From NCBI GenBank assembly GCA_044222195.1, contig JBGANS010000001.1, positions 186,001 through 250,000 on the forward strand: a stretch of DNA of 64,000 nt, written 5' to 3'. Positions 16,132 through 23,608 of the stretch are shown here, one piece after another. The DNA comes from JAHBXE01 sp044222195. GTDB lineage: Bacteria > Planctomycetota > Phycisphaerae > Phycisphaerales > UBA1924. A program made the position numbers and the translations under genes. Each line of letters opens with the position of its first letter. The first letter of the stretch is position 1. The notes below the pieces were generated by a model. The model saw nothing but the letters and a program-made list of their open reading frames with translations. It was not told the origin of the DNA and did not search any database.

Positions 16132-16145
16132 GTACGACGGAGTGG

Positions 16146-16862
16146 TTAGGCGAGATCTGCGAGGCCGCGGAGACCTAGGGGCTCGGGGGTTGAGAAGGGT
16201 TCGGCGGCGGCGGTGCCAAGGCGGGAGCCCATGTAGTGGGCTTGGGCGCGGACCCATTCGGGGACTTTGCGGTTCTTTTCGTTGGCTTCGAACTGCGACT
16301 TGTAGGCCGCGATGGAGGCCATTTTCTGGTCGAGATGGGCGGAGATGTCGGTGAGGAAGGAGGGCTGGGGGACGGCCCGGAGGTGAGTGGCGTAGTAGTG
16401 GAAGAGCCACTTGGGGTAGATGGGGGCGCCGGGGGTCAGGCCGTCAGGGGTGGGCATGTCGATCTTGGTGAGCTTGGAATCGAAGCGGGCATCCTCGACG
16501 ATGCGGGTGACGGCGCGGTGGTCGGGGTGGGCGTCCTCGGGGTGAGGCACGAAGACGATGTTGGCCTGGTGGGCGCGGATGACGCCGGCGACTTTGTGGC
16601 GGGCCTCGACGGAATGCTCGACGAAGCGGTTGCGGAGGCCGAGGTGGAGACGGGTGACGGGGTTGTTGGGCGCGGAGAGGGCACGGGCGGCGAGCGCGGC
16701 TTCCTTGGCGCGAATCTCGGGGGAGCCGTGGGGCGTGGGCTCACCGTCGGTCATGTCGAGGAGGAGGACCTTGTGCCCTTGAGCGGCGAGGAGGGCGATG
16801 GTCCCGCCCATGCCGAGCTCCTGATCGTCGGGGTGGGGGCCGACTACGAGGATGTTGGACAT
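16146..16862 (-). CDS. PIG-L family deacetylase, BshB1-like
   Basis: Zinc-dependent N-acetylglucosaminide deacetylase family, whose members include BshB of bacillithiol synthesis. The 238-residue product has the N-terminal zinc motif GPHPDDQELGMGG (His10, Asp13) and the second motif EDAHPDHRAV. LLLDMTDGEPTPHGSPE matches BshB1-type proteins closely, making deacetylation of GlcNAc-malate the best guess, but no other bacillithiol gene is in the window. TCGGAG lies six bases before the ATG, so this gene has a ribosome-binding site. Confidence 0.85.
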   Translation of the reverse strand: MSNILVVGPHPDDQELGMGGTIALLAAQGHKVLLLDMTDGEPTPHGSPEIRAKEAALAARALSAPNNPVTRLHLGLRNRFVEHSVEARHKVAGVIRAHQANIVFVPHPEDAHPDHRAVTRIVEDARFDSKLTKIDMPTPDGLTPGAPIYPKWLFHYYATHLRAVPQPSFLTDISAHLDQKMASIAAYKSQFEANEKNRKVPEWVRAQAHYMGSRLGTAAAEPFSTPEPLGLRGLADLA

Positions 16863-16882
16863 AGGTGGCTCCGAGAAAGGCC

Positions 16883-17034
16883 GTACGCAGAGGCGCAGAG
16901 ATCACGCTGAGGACGCAGAGTGGAGAAGAGTGTGAAGACCGTACGACGAACATGGCGGTGAGGGACCGGAGTCTCCTCGTGTGCCGTCGCCTCGCTCTCT
17001 GCAACCTCTGCGTGATCTCTGCGACTTTGCGTAC
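16883..17034. repeat. MITE-like inverted-repeat element, CGCAGAG family
   Basis: The left arm, about 39 bases from 16883 (GTACGCAGAGGCGCAGAGAT, then CACGCTGAGGACGCAGAG), matches the reverse complement of about 16996-17034 at roughly 34 of 39 positions. The core is about 75 bases. The element abuts the stop codon of the lipoprotein gene (17035-17037) and ends about 20 bases before the deacetylase start, the same placement as the 14499-14634 copy. Confidence 0.8.
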
Positions 17035-17469
17035 TCATTCTTCTCCCCGCACGACGATGAGGCTGAGTATCTGGTTGGCGCCGTCGGGCTCGATTTCGGC
17101 GAGGGAGAGGAGTTCGGGTTTTTCGGTGGCGAAGAACCCGCCGCCGCGAAAGGCTTCGCCGTATTGGTCCTTGAAGTCCTTGAGTCGGAGGGTGAGGGTC
17201 TGGCCGATGGCGAAGGCGTCGACTTCCTTGGAAAAGCGGCCATTGAGCCAGAGGATGGAGGGGCCGAAGTTTCGGGCGGTGGTGTTGGTGAGTTCGATCC
17301 TGGTGGAGCGGCGGATGACCTGGATGTCGAGGGAAGGGCCGCGGGCGGTGGTCTTGGGGTAGGCACGGCCCTGGGTGATTTCGCGGCGGCCAGCGCAGCC
17401 GCCGAGCATGGTTGAAAGCCCGAGAACCAGCGAAAGGAGGGGGGCGAGGACGTGTAAAGGTAGTTTCAT
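17035..17469 (-). CDS. Small lipoprotein of unknown function
   Basis: A 144-residue predicted lipoprotein: signal peptide with lipobox LGGCAG (Cys near residue 25), then a beta-rich domain (SLDIQVIRRSTRIELTNTT, GQTLTLRLKDF). It resembles immunoglobulin-like envelope lipoproteins but no family is assigned. Its ATG is only 21 bases from the divergent start of the dihydrouridine synthase gene, with a shared TATA element between them. The stop TGA directly adjoins an inverted-repeat element. Confidence 0.7.
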   Translation of the reverse strand: MKLPLHVLAPLLSLVLGLSTMLGGCAGRREITQGRAYPKTTARGPSLDIQVIRRSTRIELTNTTARNFGPSILWLNGRFSKEVDAFAIGQTLTLRLKDFKDQYGEAFRGGGFFATEKPELLSLAEIEPDGANQILSLIVVRGEE

Positions 17470-17475
17470 CACATC

Positions 17476-17483
17476 CCTATAGT
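17476..17483. promoter_or_regulatory. Shared palindromic -10 for two divergent leaderless genes
   Basis: The sequence CCTATAGT contains a palindromic CTATAG. Read on the minus strand it gives TATAGG, six bases before the ATG at 17469. Read on the plus strand it gives TATAGT (17478-17483), seven bases before the ATG at 17491. Neither gene has a ribosome-binding site in the 21-base gap. Confidence 0.6.
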
Positions 17484-17490
17484 CCCGCGC

Positions 17491-18984
17491 ATGTCGTGCC
17501 ACGGCAACAACGCAACGCCCCCGAGCCCTGCGATTGCGCCGGGGGCGGAGGTGATTGACCCTCGGGTGGCGGCGGAAGAGGCGGCGCGGCGGTTCGGAGA
17601 TCGGGCGATTGATCCTCGGATTCCGGGGCTGGTTCCGGGGTTTGATGCGCCCTTCTTTCAGGCTGGATTGTGCGGGTATTCCGATGCGGCGATGCGGATC
17701 ATCGCGCGGCGGCATGGGTGCCCGTTTTGCATTACAGAAGCCCTGCTGGACCGGACCTTGCTCGCGGGTGGGCGAGGATTTGCAAAGGCGGATCTGGGGG
17801 AACTCGAGGACAATGTGCCGGGGGGTGAGGAGGATCGGCCGATCTGCGGGCAGATCATGGGGAGCGATCCGCGGGAGATGGCCGCGGCGGCGTTGAAGAT
17901 GGCGGAGCAGGGGACGCGGCAGGACAAGGCGTATCGGGCGATGGCGTATGCGGTGGCGGGGGTGCATCCGAGTACGAGCGGGAAGGCACGAAGGGACGGA
18001 GGGACGGAGGGACGGAGGGAAGAAGGCACTGAGGGACTAAGGCACGAAGGGACGAATGGGGAAGAAGAGAGTCTTCGGATTCACTTGCGATTGCCCGGAG
18101 GGGAACAGATTGGGTGGTATGACCCGCGGGAGGAAGGGACGGAGGGGCGAAGGCACGAAGGCACGAAGGTGGAAAGAGCAGAAGGATCCACTTCGTCCCT
18201 TGGTGCCTTCGTGCCTCCGTGCCTGTCTTTCCAGGCGATTGATGTGAACCTGGCGTGTCCGGTGAAGAAGATCGATCGCAAGGCGCGCGGGGGACATTGG
18301 CTGGCGGAACCGAAGGGGGCCGTTGCGATATTGGAGGCGGTGCGGGAGGCGGTGCCGAAGGAGATCCCGTGCACGGTGAAACTGCGGCGTGCGTACGACG
18401 ACACACCGGAGATGGCGGAGAACTTTGAGAAGATCTTTGAGGCGGCGTACCGGATGGGGTATGCGTGGACGACGGTGCACGCACGAACGGTGGAGCAGAA
18501 GTACATCGGGCCGTCGCGGTGGACGTTTCTGAAGGACCTGGTGGCGCGGCACCCGGACAAGATCATTTTCGGGTCCGGGGACGTCTGGGAGGCGGCGGAC
18601 ATTTTCCGGATGATTGCGTACACGGGGGTGCACGCGGTGTCGGTGGCGCGGGGGTGCATCGGGAACCCGTGGGTGTTCCGGCAGGCGCGGGACCTGATGG
18701 CGGGGCGGGTGGCACGGCCACCGACGATTGAAGAGCAGAGGGCGGTGCTGGAGGCGCACTTTGACCTGGCGCTGGCGGTGAACAAGGGGATGGGGCAACG
18801 GAGGGCCGAGTCGCACACGGGGAAGACGATGCGGAAGTTTGCGATCCGGTTTGCGGAGCATCATCCGCGGGGAGAGGAAGTCCGGAAGGGGTTCATCGGG
18901 GTGACTTCATTGGAGGAGTGGAGGGGCGTGCTGGAGCGCCACTACGTGGAAGCGTCGGATCCTGTGGCATCGGTGTCGCCATGA
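17491..18984 (+). CDS. dus: tRNA-dihydrouridine synthase with in-frame repeat insertion
   Basis: FMN- and NADPH-dependent enzyme reducing uridine in tRNA to dihydrouridine. Family signatures: MRIIARRHGCPFCITEAL, PICGQIMGSDP, the catalytic loop AIDVNLACPVKK (Cys256), CTVKLRRAYDD, TTVHARTVEQKY and VSVARGCIGNPWVFR. At 497 residues it is about 100 longer than usual. The excess is an insertion of about 105 residues (about 142-248) made of RRDGGTEG/RHEGTK-type peptide encoded by a GGCACGAAGG repeat, placed immediately before the catalytic loop. The reading frame is intact through it. Whether the protein still folds cannot be judged. The stop overlaps the methyltransferase start (ATGA). Confidence 0.85.
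   Translation: MSCHGNNATPPSPAIAPGAEVIDPRVAAEEAARRFGDRAIDPRIPGLVPGFDAPFFQAGLCGYSDAAMRIIARRHGCPFCITEALLDRTLLAGGRGFAKADLGELEDNVPGGEEDRPICGQIMGSDPREMAAAALKMAEQGTRQDKAYRAMAYAVAGVHPSTSGKARRDGGTEGRREEGTEGLRHEGTNGEEESLRIHLRLPGGEQIGWYDPREEGTEGRRHEGTKVERAEGSTSSLGAFVPPCLSFQAIDVNLACPVKKIDRKARGGHWLAEPKGAVAILEAVREAVPKEIPCTVKLRRAYDDTPEMAENFEKIFEAAYRMGYAWTTVHARTVEQKYIGPSRWTFLKDLVARHPDKIIFGSGDVWEAADIFRMIAYTGVHAVSVARGCIGNPWVFRQARDLMAGRVARPPTIEEQRAVLEAHFDLALAVNKGMGQRRAESHTGKTMRKFAIRFAEHHPRGEEVRKGFIGVTSLEEWRGVLERHYVEASDPVASVSP
17914..18234 (+). repeat. GGCACGAAGG-type repeat cluster inside dus
   Basis: Units of GGCACGAAGGGACGGAGG type fill 17983-18061 and 18130-18187. An inverted copy lies at 18191-18232 (the reverse complement contains GGCACGGAGGCACGAAGGCA), so the second block can form a hairpin with a loop of a few bases. 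Translated in frame it gives GTEGRR and RHEGTK repeats on one arm and AFVPPCLS on the other. The span given covers the whole protein insertion; its outer boundaries are estimated. Confidence 0.75.
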
Positions 18985-19985
18985 GTGAGCCTGGAGAACC
19001 AAAGCCGCTGCTGTGGTTGATGCCGCGGTGGTTGAGGCAACTGCTTCGTCGGCGGCTTGGGCCGTCGGTGCGGCTGCTGCTGGATCAGCACCTGGCGACG
19101 AGCGCGTACCTGGATGGTCGGCACATTCCCGCGCATCGGCGGGAGGACCACTACGTCGAGCCGATGGATGAGACGCGAGCGGACCCGGCGAGTCCGGACG
19201 GGCTGCCGATTCCGCCGCGAGAGTTGTGGTGGGACTATGCGGAGACGGCGGAGCGATATCTAGAGATCGGCCGGCAGAACGTGGAGCGGATGAGGGCGGT
19301 GCTGCGCGAGCACGGTGGGGACATCCGGGGCGGGGACAGGATTCTGGACTTCGGGTGCGCGGCGGGGCCGCAATTACGGTGCCTGAACGAGTTTGCGAAG
19401 GCGGGAGAGGTGTGGGGCTTTGACGCCTCGGGGCCGCACGTGAACTGGTGCATTCACCACCTGCCGACGGAGTTTCGGCTGGCGACGACGACGATGTCGC
19501 CGCATCTTCCGGTGGAGGACCGCTACTTCGACCTGATTTTCGCCGGGTCCGTGTTCAGCCATATCGGGGAGATGGTGGAGGCGTGGCTGCTGGAGCTTGC
19601 CCGCATCACGCGGCCGGGAGGGCGGCTGTATCTGACGGTGAACACGAAGGAGTCGATGGCGGCCTATCTGGAGCACTGGCCGGATGTGGACTTCAGTGAG
19701 CGGGTGCGCGAGACGCTCAGCAAGGATGAGATCGCGAGCGACTTCGCGACGGCGGTGGTGGGGCGCGACCTGTGGCAGCATTCCATCTTTGATCTGCGCG
19801 TGTTCCTGCGCAAGTGCGAGATGATGTGTGACGTCGTGGGGGTGGTGCGCAACGCGTACAGCTATCAGACTGCGGTGGTGCTGCGGCGGCGGGAGACTCG
19901 GGATGTGGCGGGCGAGCAGGCGGTGGTGGTCAATACGAGGCCAGCTCGGACGGCAGAAGCGCCAGGAACTCATCGAGACGCGTGA
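18981..19985 (+). CDS. Class I SAM-dependent methyltransferase
   Basis: A 334-residue protein whose ATG overlaps the dus stop (ATGA), so the two are translationally coupled. An N-terminal region of about 110 residues precedes a Rossmann-fold methyltransferase domain with motif I ILDFGCAAG near residue 120, an acidic post-I residue in VWGFDASG, YFDLIFAGSVFSHI at motif IV, and RPGGRLYLTVN at motif VI. The substrate is unknown; coupling to dus invites but does not prove an RNA role. The last 19 codons overlap the convergent gene at 19930, and the Arg/Ala-rich C-terminus looks like read-through into it. Confidence 0.8.
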   Translation: MSEPGEPKPLLWLMPRWLRQLLRRRLGPSVRLLLDQHLATSAYLDGRHIPAHRREDHYVEPMDETRADPASPDGLPIPPRELWWDYAETAERYLEIGRQNVERMRAVLREHGGDIRGGDRILDFGCAAGPQLRCLNEFAKAGEVWGFDASGPHVNWCIHHLPTEFRLATTTMSPHLPVEDRYFDLIFAGSVFSHIGEMVEAWLLELARITRPGGRLYLTVNTKESMAAYLEHWPDVDFSERVRETLSKDEIASDFATAVVGRDLWQHSIFDLRVFLRKCEMMCDVVGVVRNAYSYQTAVVLRRRETRDVAGEQAVVVNTRPARTAEAPGTHRDA

Positions 19986-20667
19986 TGAGTTGGAGTGCGT
20001 CGTTTGCGTAGCACTTGCGTTCGTGCGTGAGGGCGATGCGACCGTCCGCGAAGGTCCAGGATTCTTGCTTGGGGGCGAGCATGAGCCAGTCCTGGACGAG
20101 GGGGCTCAGGAGGAGCAGCACGAACTCGCGGTCGGCGCACTCGATGAGCCAGCGTTTGGTGAACGCTTCGTTTTCGAGACCGAAGTCCTGGGCGGCGCCG
20201 AGACTGGTGAGGTTGCGGTGGAGGAGGCCGGGGCGGCGGAAGAGGCGAAGGTCCGGCCAAGCGCCGGGCGTGGGCCGGATGATCTGCATGTTGCGGTGCG
20301 TCTGGGTGTGCTTGCCGCTTCCGGTGAGGTAGGTGAACTCGGCGACTTCGAGGGGGCCGGTGGAGTTGCCGCTGGCCCAGAACTTGGCGGTCAGTGAGCG
20401 CTGGCCCTTGGCGGGCGTGTGGATGAAGCGGGCTTGGGTGGGGAGGCCCACGGAGACGCCGCGGTGGGCGAGGGCCTCACCGATTTCGCGGCGGCGCTTG
20501 CGGTCGAAGAAGGCGCTGGTGCCCCAGAGGAGGAGGACGAAGAAGACAGCGCCGACGGCGATGATTCCCTTGGCCTGGGAGTTGGGAAGATTGAGCCCGA
20601 GCATGAGGATGAAGGCGGCAATTCCAGCGAGAATGATGAGCGCGAAGATGATGCGTTCGGGCTTCAC
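19930..20667 (-). CDS. Two-helix membrane protein of unknown function
   Basis: A 245-residue protein starting at GTG. Two transmembrane helices (residues about 5-25 and 33-50; IIFALIILAGIAAFILMLGL and IIAVGAVFFVLLLW) are followed by a cytoplasmic basic stretch (DRKRRREIGEAL) and a soluble alpha/beta domain with a conserved-looking core (WLIECADREFVLLLLSPLVQDWL). I do not recognise the family. TACAAC lies seven bases before the GTG on the minus strand, a near match to the leaderless pattern. Confidence 0.7.
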   Translation of the reverse strand: MKPERIIFALIILAGIAAFILMLGLNLPNSQAKGIIAVGAVFFVLLLWGTSAFFDRKRRREIGEALAHRGVSVGLPTQARFIHTPAKGQRSLTAKFWASGNSTGPLEVAEFTYLTGSGKHTQTHRNMQIIRPTPGAWPDLRLFRRPGLLHRNLTSLGAAQDFGLENEAFTKRWLIECADREFVLLLLSPLVQDWLMLAPKQESWTFADGRIALTHERKCYANDALQLITRLDEFLALLPSELASY

Positions 20668-20717
20668 GGGCTATGTTGTATCACGCTCGTGCACGGGGGG
20701 CGAAAGGGAGAACGGCG

Positions 20718-21266
20718 ATGCCTGAACTGCTGGGAATCCTGCGGGAGGCGTGGGTGGCGGAGTTTCGGAAGCAGAAGGGGTACATCGACGGGGCGGTGAC
20801 GCAGCTCTCGGATGAGCAGTTCCGGGCGCGGCCGGGAGAGGGTGTGAACTCGTGCGCGATCGTGGTGAAGCACCTAGCGGGGAACCTGCGGTCGCGGTGG
20901 AGGGAGTGGCTGACCACGGACGGGGAGAAGGCGGATCGGGACCGGGATGGGGAGTTTGTGGATGCCGGGGAGCCGCGGGCGGAGTTGATGAGGAGGCTGG
21001 AGGAGGGGTTTGGGCTGGTGTTTGGGGCGCTGGCGGCGCTGCGGGAGGAGGACCTGGGGAAGACGGTGAAGATTCGCGGGGAGCCGCATTCGGTGGCGCT
21101 GGCGGTGAACCGATCGCTGGCGCACGTGGCGTATCACGCGGGGCAGGTGATGATCATCGCGAGGTCGGTGGCGGGGAATGAGGGGTGGGAGTGGCAGACG
21201 GTGAAGCCGGGGGGGAGCGTGGCGTTTAACGCGGAGATGGGGAGGAGGTTTGGCGGGAAGCGGTAG
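20718..21266 (+). CDS. DinB-like protein, DUF1572 type
   Basis: A 182-residue four-helix-bundle protein of the DinB/YfiT superfamily. Typical features are LSDEQFRARPGEGVNSCAIV with a conserved Asn, VKHLAGNLRSRW with the first metal-ligand His, and AHVAYHAGQVMIIAR with the second His motif. Members include metal-dependent thiol transferases and damage-inducible proteins. Substrate unknown. The ATG has GGGAG eight bases upstream. It is divergent from the membrane protein at 19930-20667 with 50 bases between the starts. Confidence 0.8.
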   Translation: MPELLGILREAWVAEFRKQKGYIDGAVTQLSDEQFRARPGEGVNSCAIVVKHLAGNLRSRWREWLTTDGEKADRDRDGEFVDAGEPRAELMRRLEEGFGLVFGALAALREEDLGKTVKIRGEPHSVALAVNRSLAHVAYHAGQVMIIARSVAGNEGWEWQTVKPGGSVAFNAEMGRRFGGKR

Positions 21267-21613
21267 CGGCGCCGGCACCGACTCGTCCGCCTTGGTTGGG
21301 AAGGCCGGACGCACGGAGAGTTTGACGGCGGACAAGTCGTTGGCACGGGGGAGGTGGGACGGGATCTGTGGCGCGGCGGAGGAGCCGGGTGAATTCTCTA
21401 TGAACGGGTGAACCGCGCTTGCTCCGGTGTCGATGTTCGATATTCTTCTAGCGCCAAGTCGCCCGGTGGTGGAACTCTGAGGCGGCTGGTGGTGTAGCCG
21501 GGCCCGTGCCGCGGCGTCCCTCGAGCGAGGATGACGCGTGCCGGAGGAAGCCGGGGGAGCATGTTCGCACGGCCGGCCGATCGCGGCGGCCACGCTCACG
21601 AGTCGCCAAAGAA
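21267..21613 (+). promoter_or_regulatory. Promoter and long leader of speA
   Basis: No gene is seen in these 347 bases. TTGCTC (21419-21424) and TATTCT (21441-21446) are separated by 16 bases and make a reasonable sigma-70-like promoter. Transcription from there gives a leader of about 160 bases, rich in GC palindromes such as GGCCGGCC near 21580. A leader regulated by polyamine or arginine is conceivable but I see no recognised riboswitch. Confidence 0.4.
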
Positions 21614-23608
21614 ATGGCAACCATCTCGGCCTCGCGTCACGCGTTCATCCATGGTCAATGGACGGTGGATGATTCCGCGCGTCTCTATGGGCTTCAGGAT
21701 TGGGGCAAGGGGTATGTGGGTGTGGACCCGGAGGGGCACATCACGATCCTGCCGACCAAGGACCCGGGGAAGCAGATCGACCTGTATGAGGTTGTGTCGG
21801 GATTGCGCGAGCGCGGGATCCACACGCCGGTGCTGCTTCGGTTCAACGACATCCTGTCGCACCGGCTCAGAGAGATACGCAAGGCGTTCGACGATGCGAT
21901 GTCGGAACAGCAGTATCACGGCGGGTATTCGTGTGTGTACCCGATCAAGGTGAATCAGCAGCGGCACGTGTGCGAGCAAATCGCGAACTTGGCGGTGCAA
22001 CTGAACTTCGGGCTTGAGGCGGGGTCGAAGCCGGAGCTGCTGGCGGTGCTGGGGCTGTCGGCGGTGGCGGGCGGGCCGGGCGTCAACGGGATGCCGATCA
22101 TCTGCAACGGGTTCAAGGATGATGAGTTCATCGAGACGGTGATCCTGGCGACGAAGCTGGGGCGGAACATCATCCCGGTGGTGGAGAAGTTCAGCGAGCT
22201 GGAGCTGATCGTCAAGCACGCGAAGGCGTACGGAGTGCGGCCGCGGATCGGGCTGCGGGTGAAGCTGTCGGCGCGAGGTGCCGGCCGGTGGGAGTCTTCA
22301 GCGGGCGTGCGGTCCAAGTTCGGTTTGTTCGTGTCAGAAGTGCTGCAGGCGGTTGAGTACCTGAAGAAGCACGACATGCTGGACTGTTTGAATCTCCTGC
22401 ACTGCCACGTGGGGAGCCAGCTCTATGACATCCGCGTCTTGAAGAATGCGATCAACGAGCTCGCGCATATCTACTGCGAGCTGCACCGGCTGGGGGCGGG
22501 GCTGACGACGCTGGACGTCGGCGGCGGGATGGGTGTGGACTACGACGGGTCGCAATCCGCGTGGTCGAGCTCGATCAACTACTCGGTGGCGGAGTACGCG
22601 GCGGACGTGGTGTACCGCGTCAAAGCCGTGTGCGATGACAACAAGGTGCCGCACCCGCTGCTGATCAGCGAGTCGGGGCGGGCGATGGTGGCGTACTCAA
22701 GCGTGCTGATCATGGATGTGCTGGGGACGAGCCGGTTTGAGGCCAGCCCGGACATGAAGGCGATTGAGAAGGCGCTCAAGGCGGAGACAGAGCAGCCGCA
22801 GCCCGTTCTCGACCTGATGGATGCGTACACGAATCTGACGGATCGGAACCTGGTCGAGACGTATCACGATGCGACGCAGGCTCGGGATGAGGCGATGAGC
22901 CTGTTCAGCCTGGGGTACATGTCGCTGCCGATGCGTGCCGCGGCCGAGCAGATTTTCTGGGCGATCGGGCACAAGGTGCTGGAGAAGGCGACGAAGAAGG
23001 GTGGGGAGCTGCCGGAGGAGTTTGAGGCGCTGCCGGAGCTTTTGAGCGATATCTACTTCTGCAACTTCTCGCTCTTCCAGAGCATGCCGGACTCGTGGGC
23101 GATTGATCAGCTCTTCCCGATCGTGCCGATTCACCGGCTCAATGAGCAGCCGACGCGGCAGGGGATGCTGAGCGACATCACGTGCGACAGCGACGGCAAG
23201 GTTGATCACTTCGTGGACAAGCGGATCGACAAGAAGACGCTCGAGTTGCACGAGGTGAAGGAGCTGCCGGGCGAGGCGGCGGGCGTGGAGCCGTATTACC
23301 TGGGCGTGTTCCTGCTGGGGGCGTACCAGGAGATTCTCGGCGACCTGCACAATCTGTTGGGCGATACGCACGCGGTGCACATCTCGCTCGATGAGCAGGG
23401 CGGGTGGGAGATCGACGAGGTCATCGAGGGGGACACGGTGGAGGAAGTGCTGGCGTATGTGCAGTACGACATCGCGGACATGAAGCGGGCGATGCGGCTG
23501 GATATCGAGGCGGCGTGCCGGCAGGGGCGGTTGACGCTGGCGGAGGGGAAGAGCCTGCTGAAGTATTACGATGACGGGCTGGAGGGGTATACCTACCTCG
23601 AAGGTTGA
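21614..23608 (+). CDS. speA: Biosynthetic arginine decarboxylase
   Basis: PLP enzyme converting arginine to agmatine, the entry to putrescine by the agmatine route. At 664 residues it matches Escherichia coli SpeA in length and order: YVGVDPEGHITILP, the PLP lysine in YPIKVNQQ (Lys112), LGLEAGSK-like FGLEAGSKPELLAVL, SARGAGRWESSAG, LHCHVGSQ, LDVGGGMGVDYDGS, SESGRAMVA, YFCNFSLFQSMPDSWAI, and the C-terminal GAYQEILGDLHNLLGDTHAVH. The ATG at 21614 is chosen by homology; upstream codons give an Arg-rich extension with no match. Its last 16 bases overlap the convergent rhamnosidase gene. No agmatinase gene is nearby. Confidence 0.95.
   Translation: MATISASRHAFIHGQWTVDDSARLYGLQDWGKGYVGVDPEGHITILPTKDPGKQIDLYEVVSGLRERGIHTPVLLRFNDILSHRLREIRKAFDDAMSEQQYHGGYSCVYPIKVNQQRHVCEQIANLAVQLNFGLEAGSKPELLAVLGLSAVAGGPGVNGMPIICNGFKDDEFIETVILATKLGRNIIPVVEKFSELELIVKHAKAYGVRPRIGLRVKLSARGAGRWESSAGVRSKFGLFVSEVLQAVEYLKKHDMLDCLNLLHCHVGSQLYDIRVLKNAINELAHIYCELHRLGAGLTTLDVGGGMGVDYDGSQSAWSSSINYSVAEYAADVVYRVKAVCDDNKVPHPLLISESGRAMVAYSSVLIMDVLGTSRFEASPDMKAIEKALKAETEQPQPVLDLMDAYTNLTDRNLVETYHDATQARDEAMSLFSLGYMSLPMRAAAEQIFWAIGHKVLEKATKKGGELPEEFEALPELLSDIYFCNFSLFQSMPDSWAIDQLFPIVPIHRLNEQPTRQGMLSDITCDSDGKVDHFVDKRIDKKTLELHEVKELPGEAAGVEPYYLGVFLLGAYQEILGDLHNLLGDTHAVHISLDEQGGWEIDEVIEGDTVEEVLAYVQYDIADMKRAMRLDIEAACRQGRLTLAEGKSLLKYYDDGLEGYTYLEG

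Noticed and set aside
16066..16410. N-terminal extension of MgtE
   Set aside because: Antisense to the PIG-L deacetylase with Arg/Pro-rich translation and no MgtE similarity.
17970..18240. Intron or intein in dus
   Set aside because: No group I/II intron features or intein splice residues (N-terminal Cys/Ser, terminal His-Asn) are visible; the sequence is simple repeat DNA.
21267..21613. tRNA or riboswitch before speA
   Set aside because: No cloverleaf, TTCGANTC loop or recognised riboswitch core could be found by eye.
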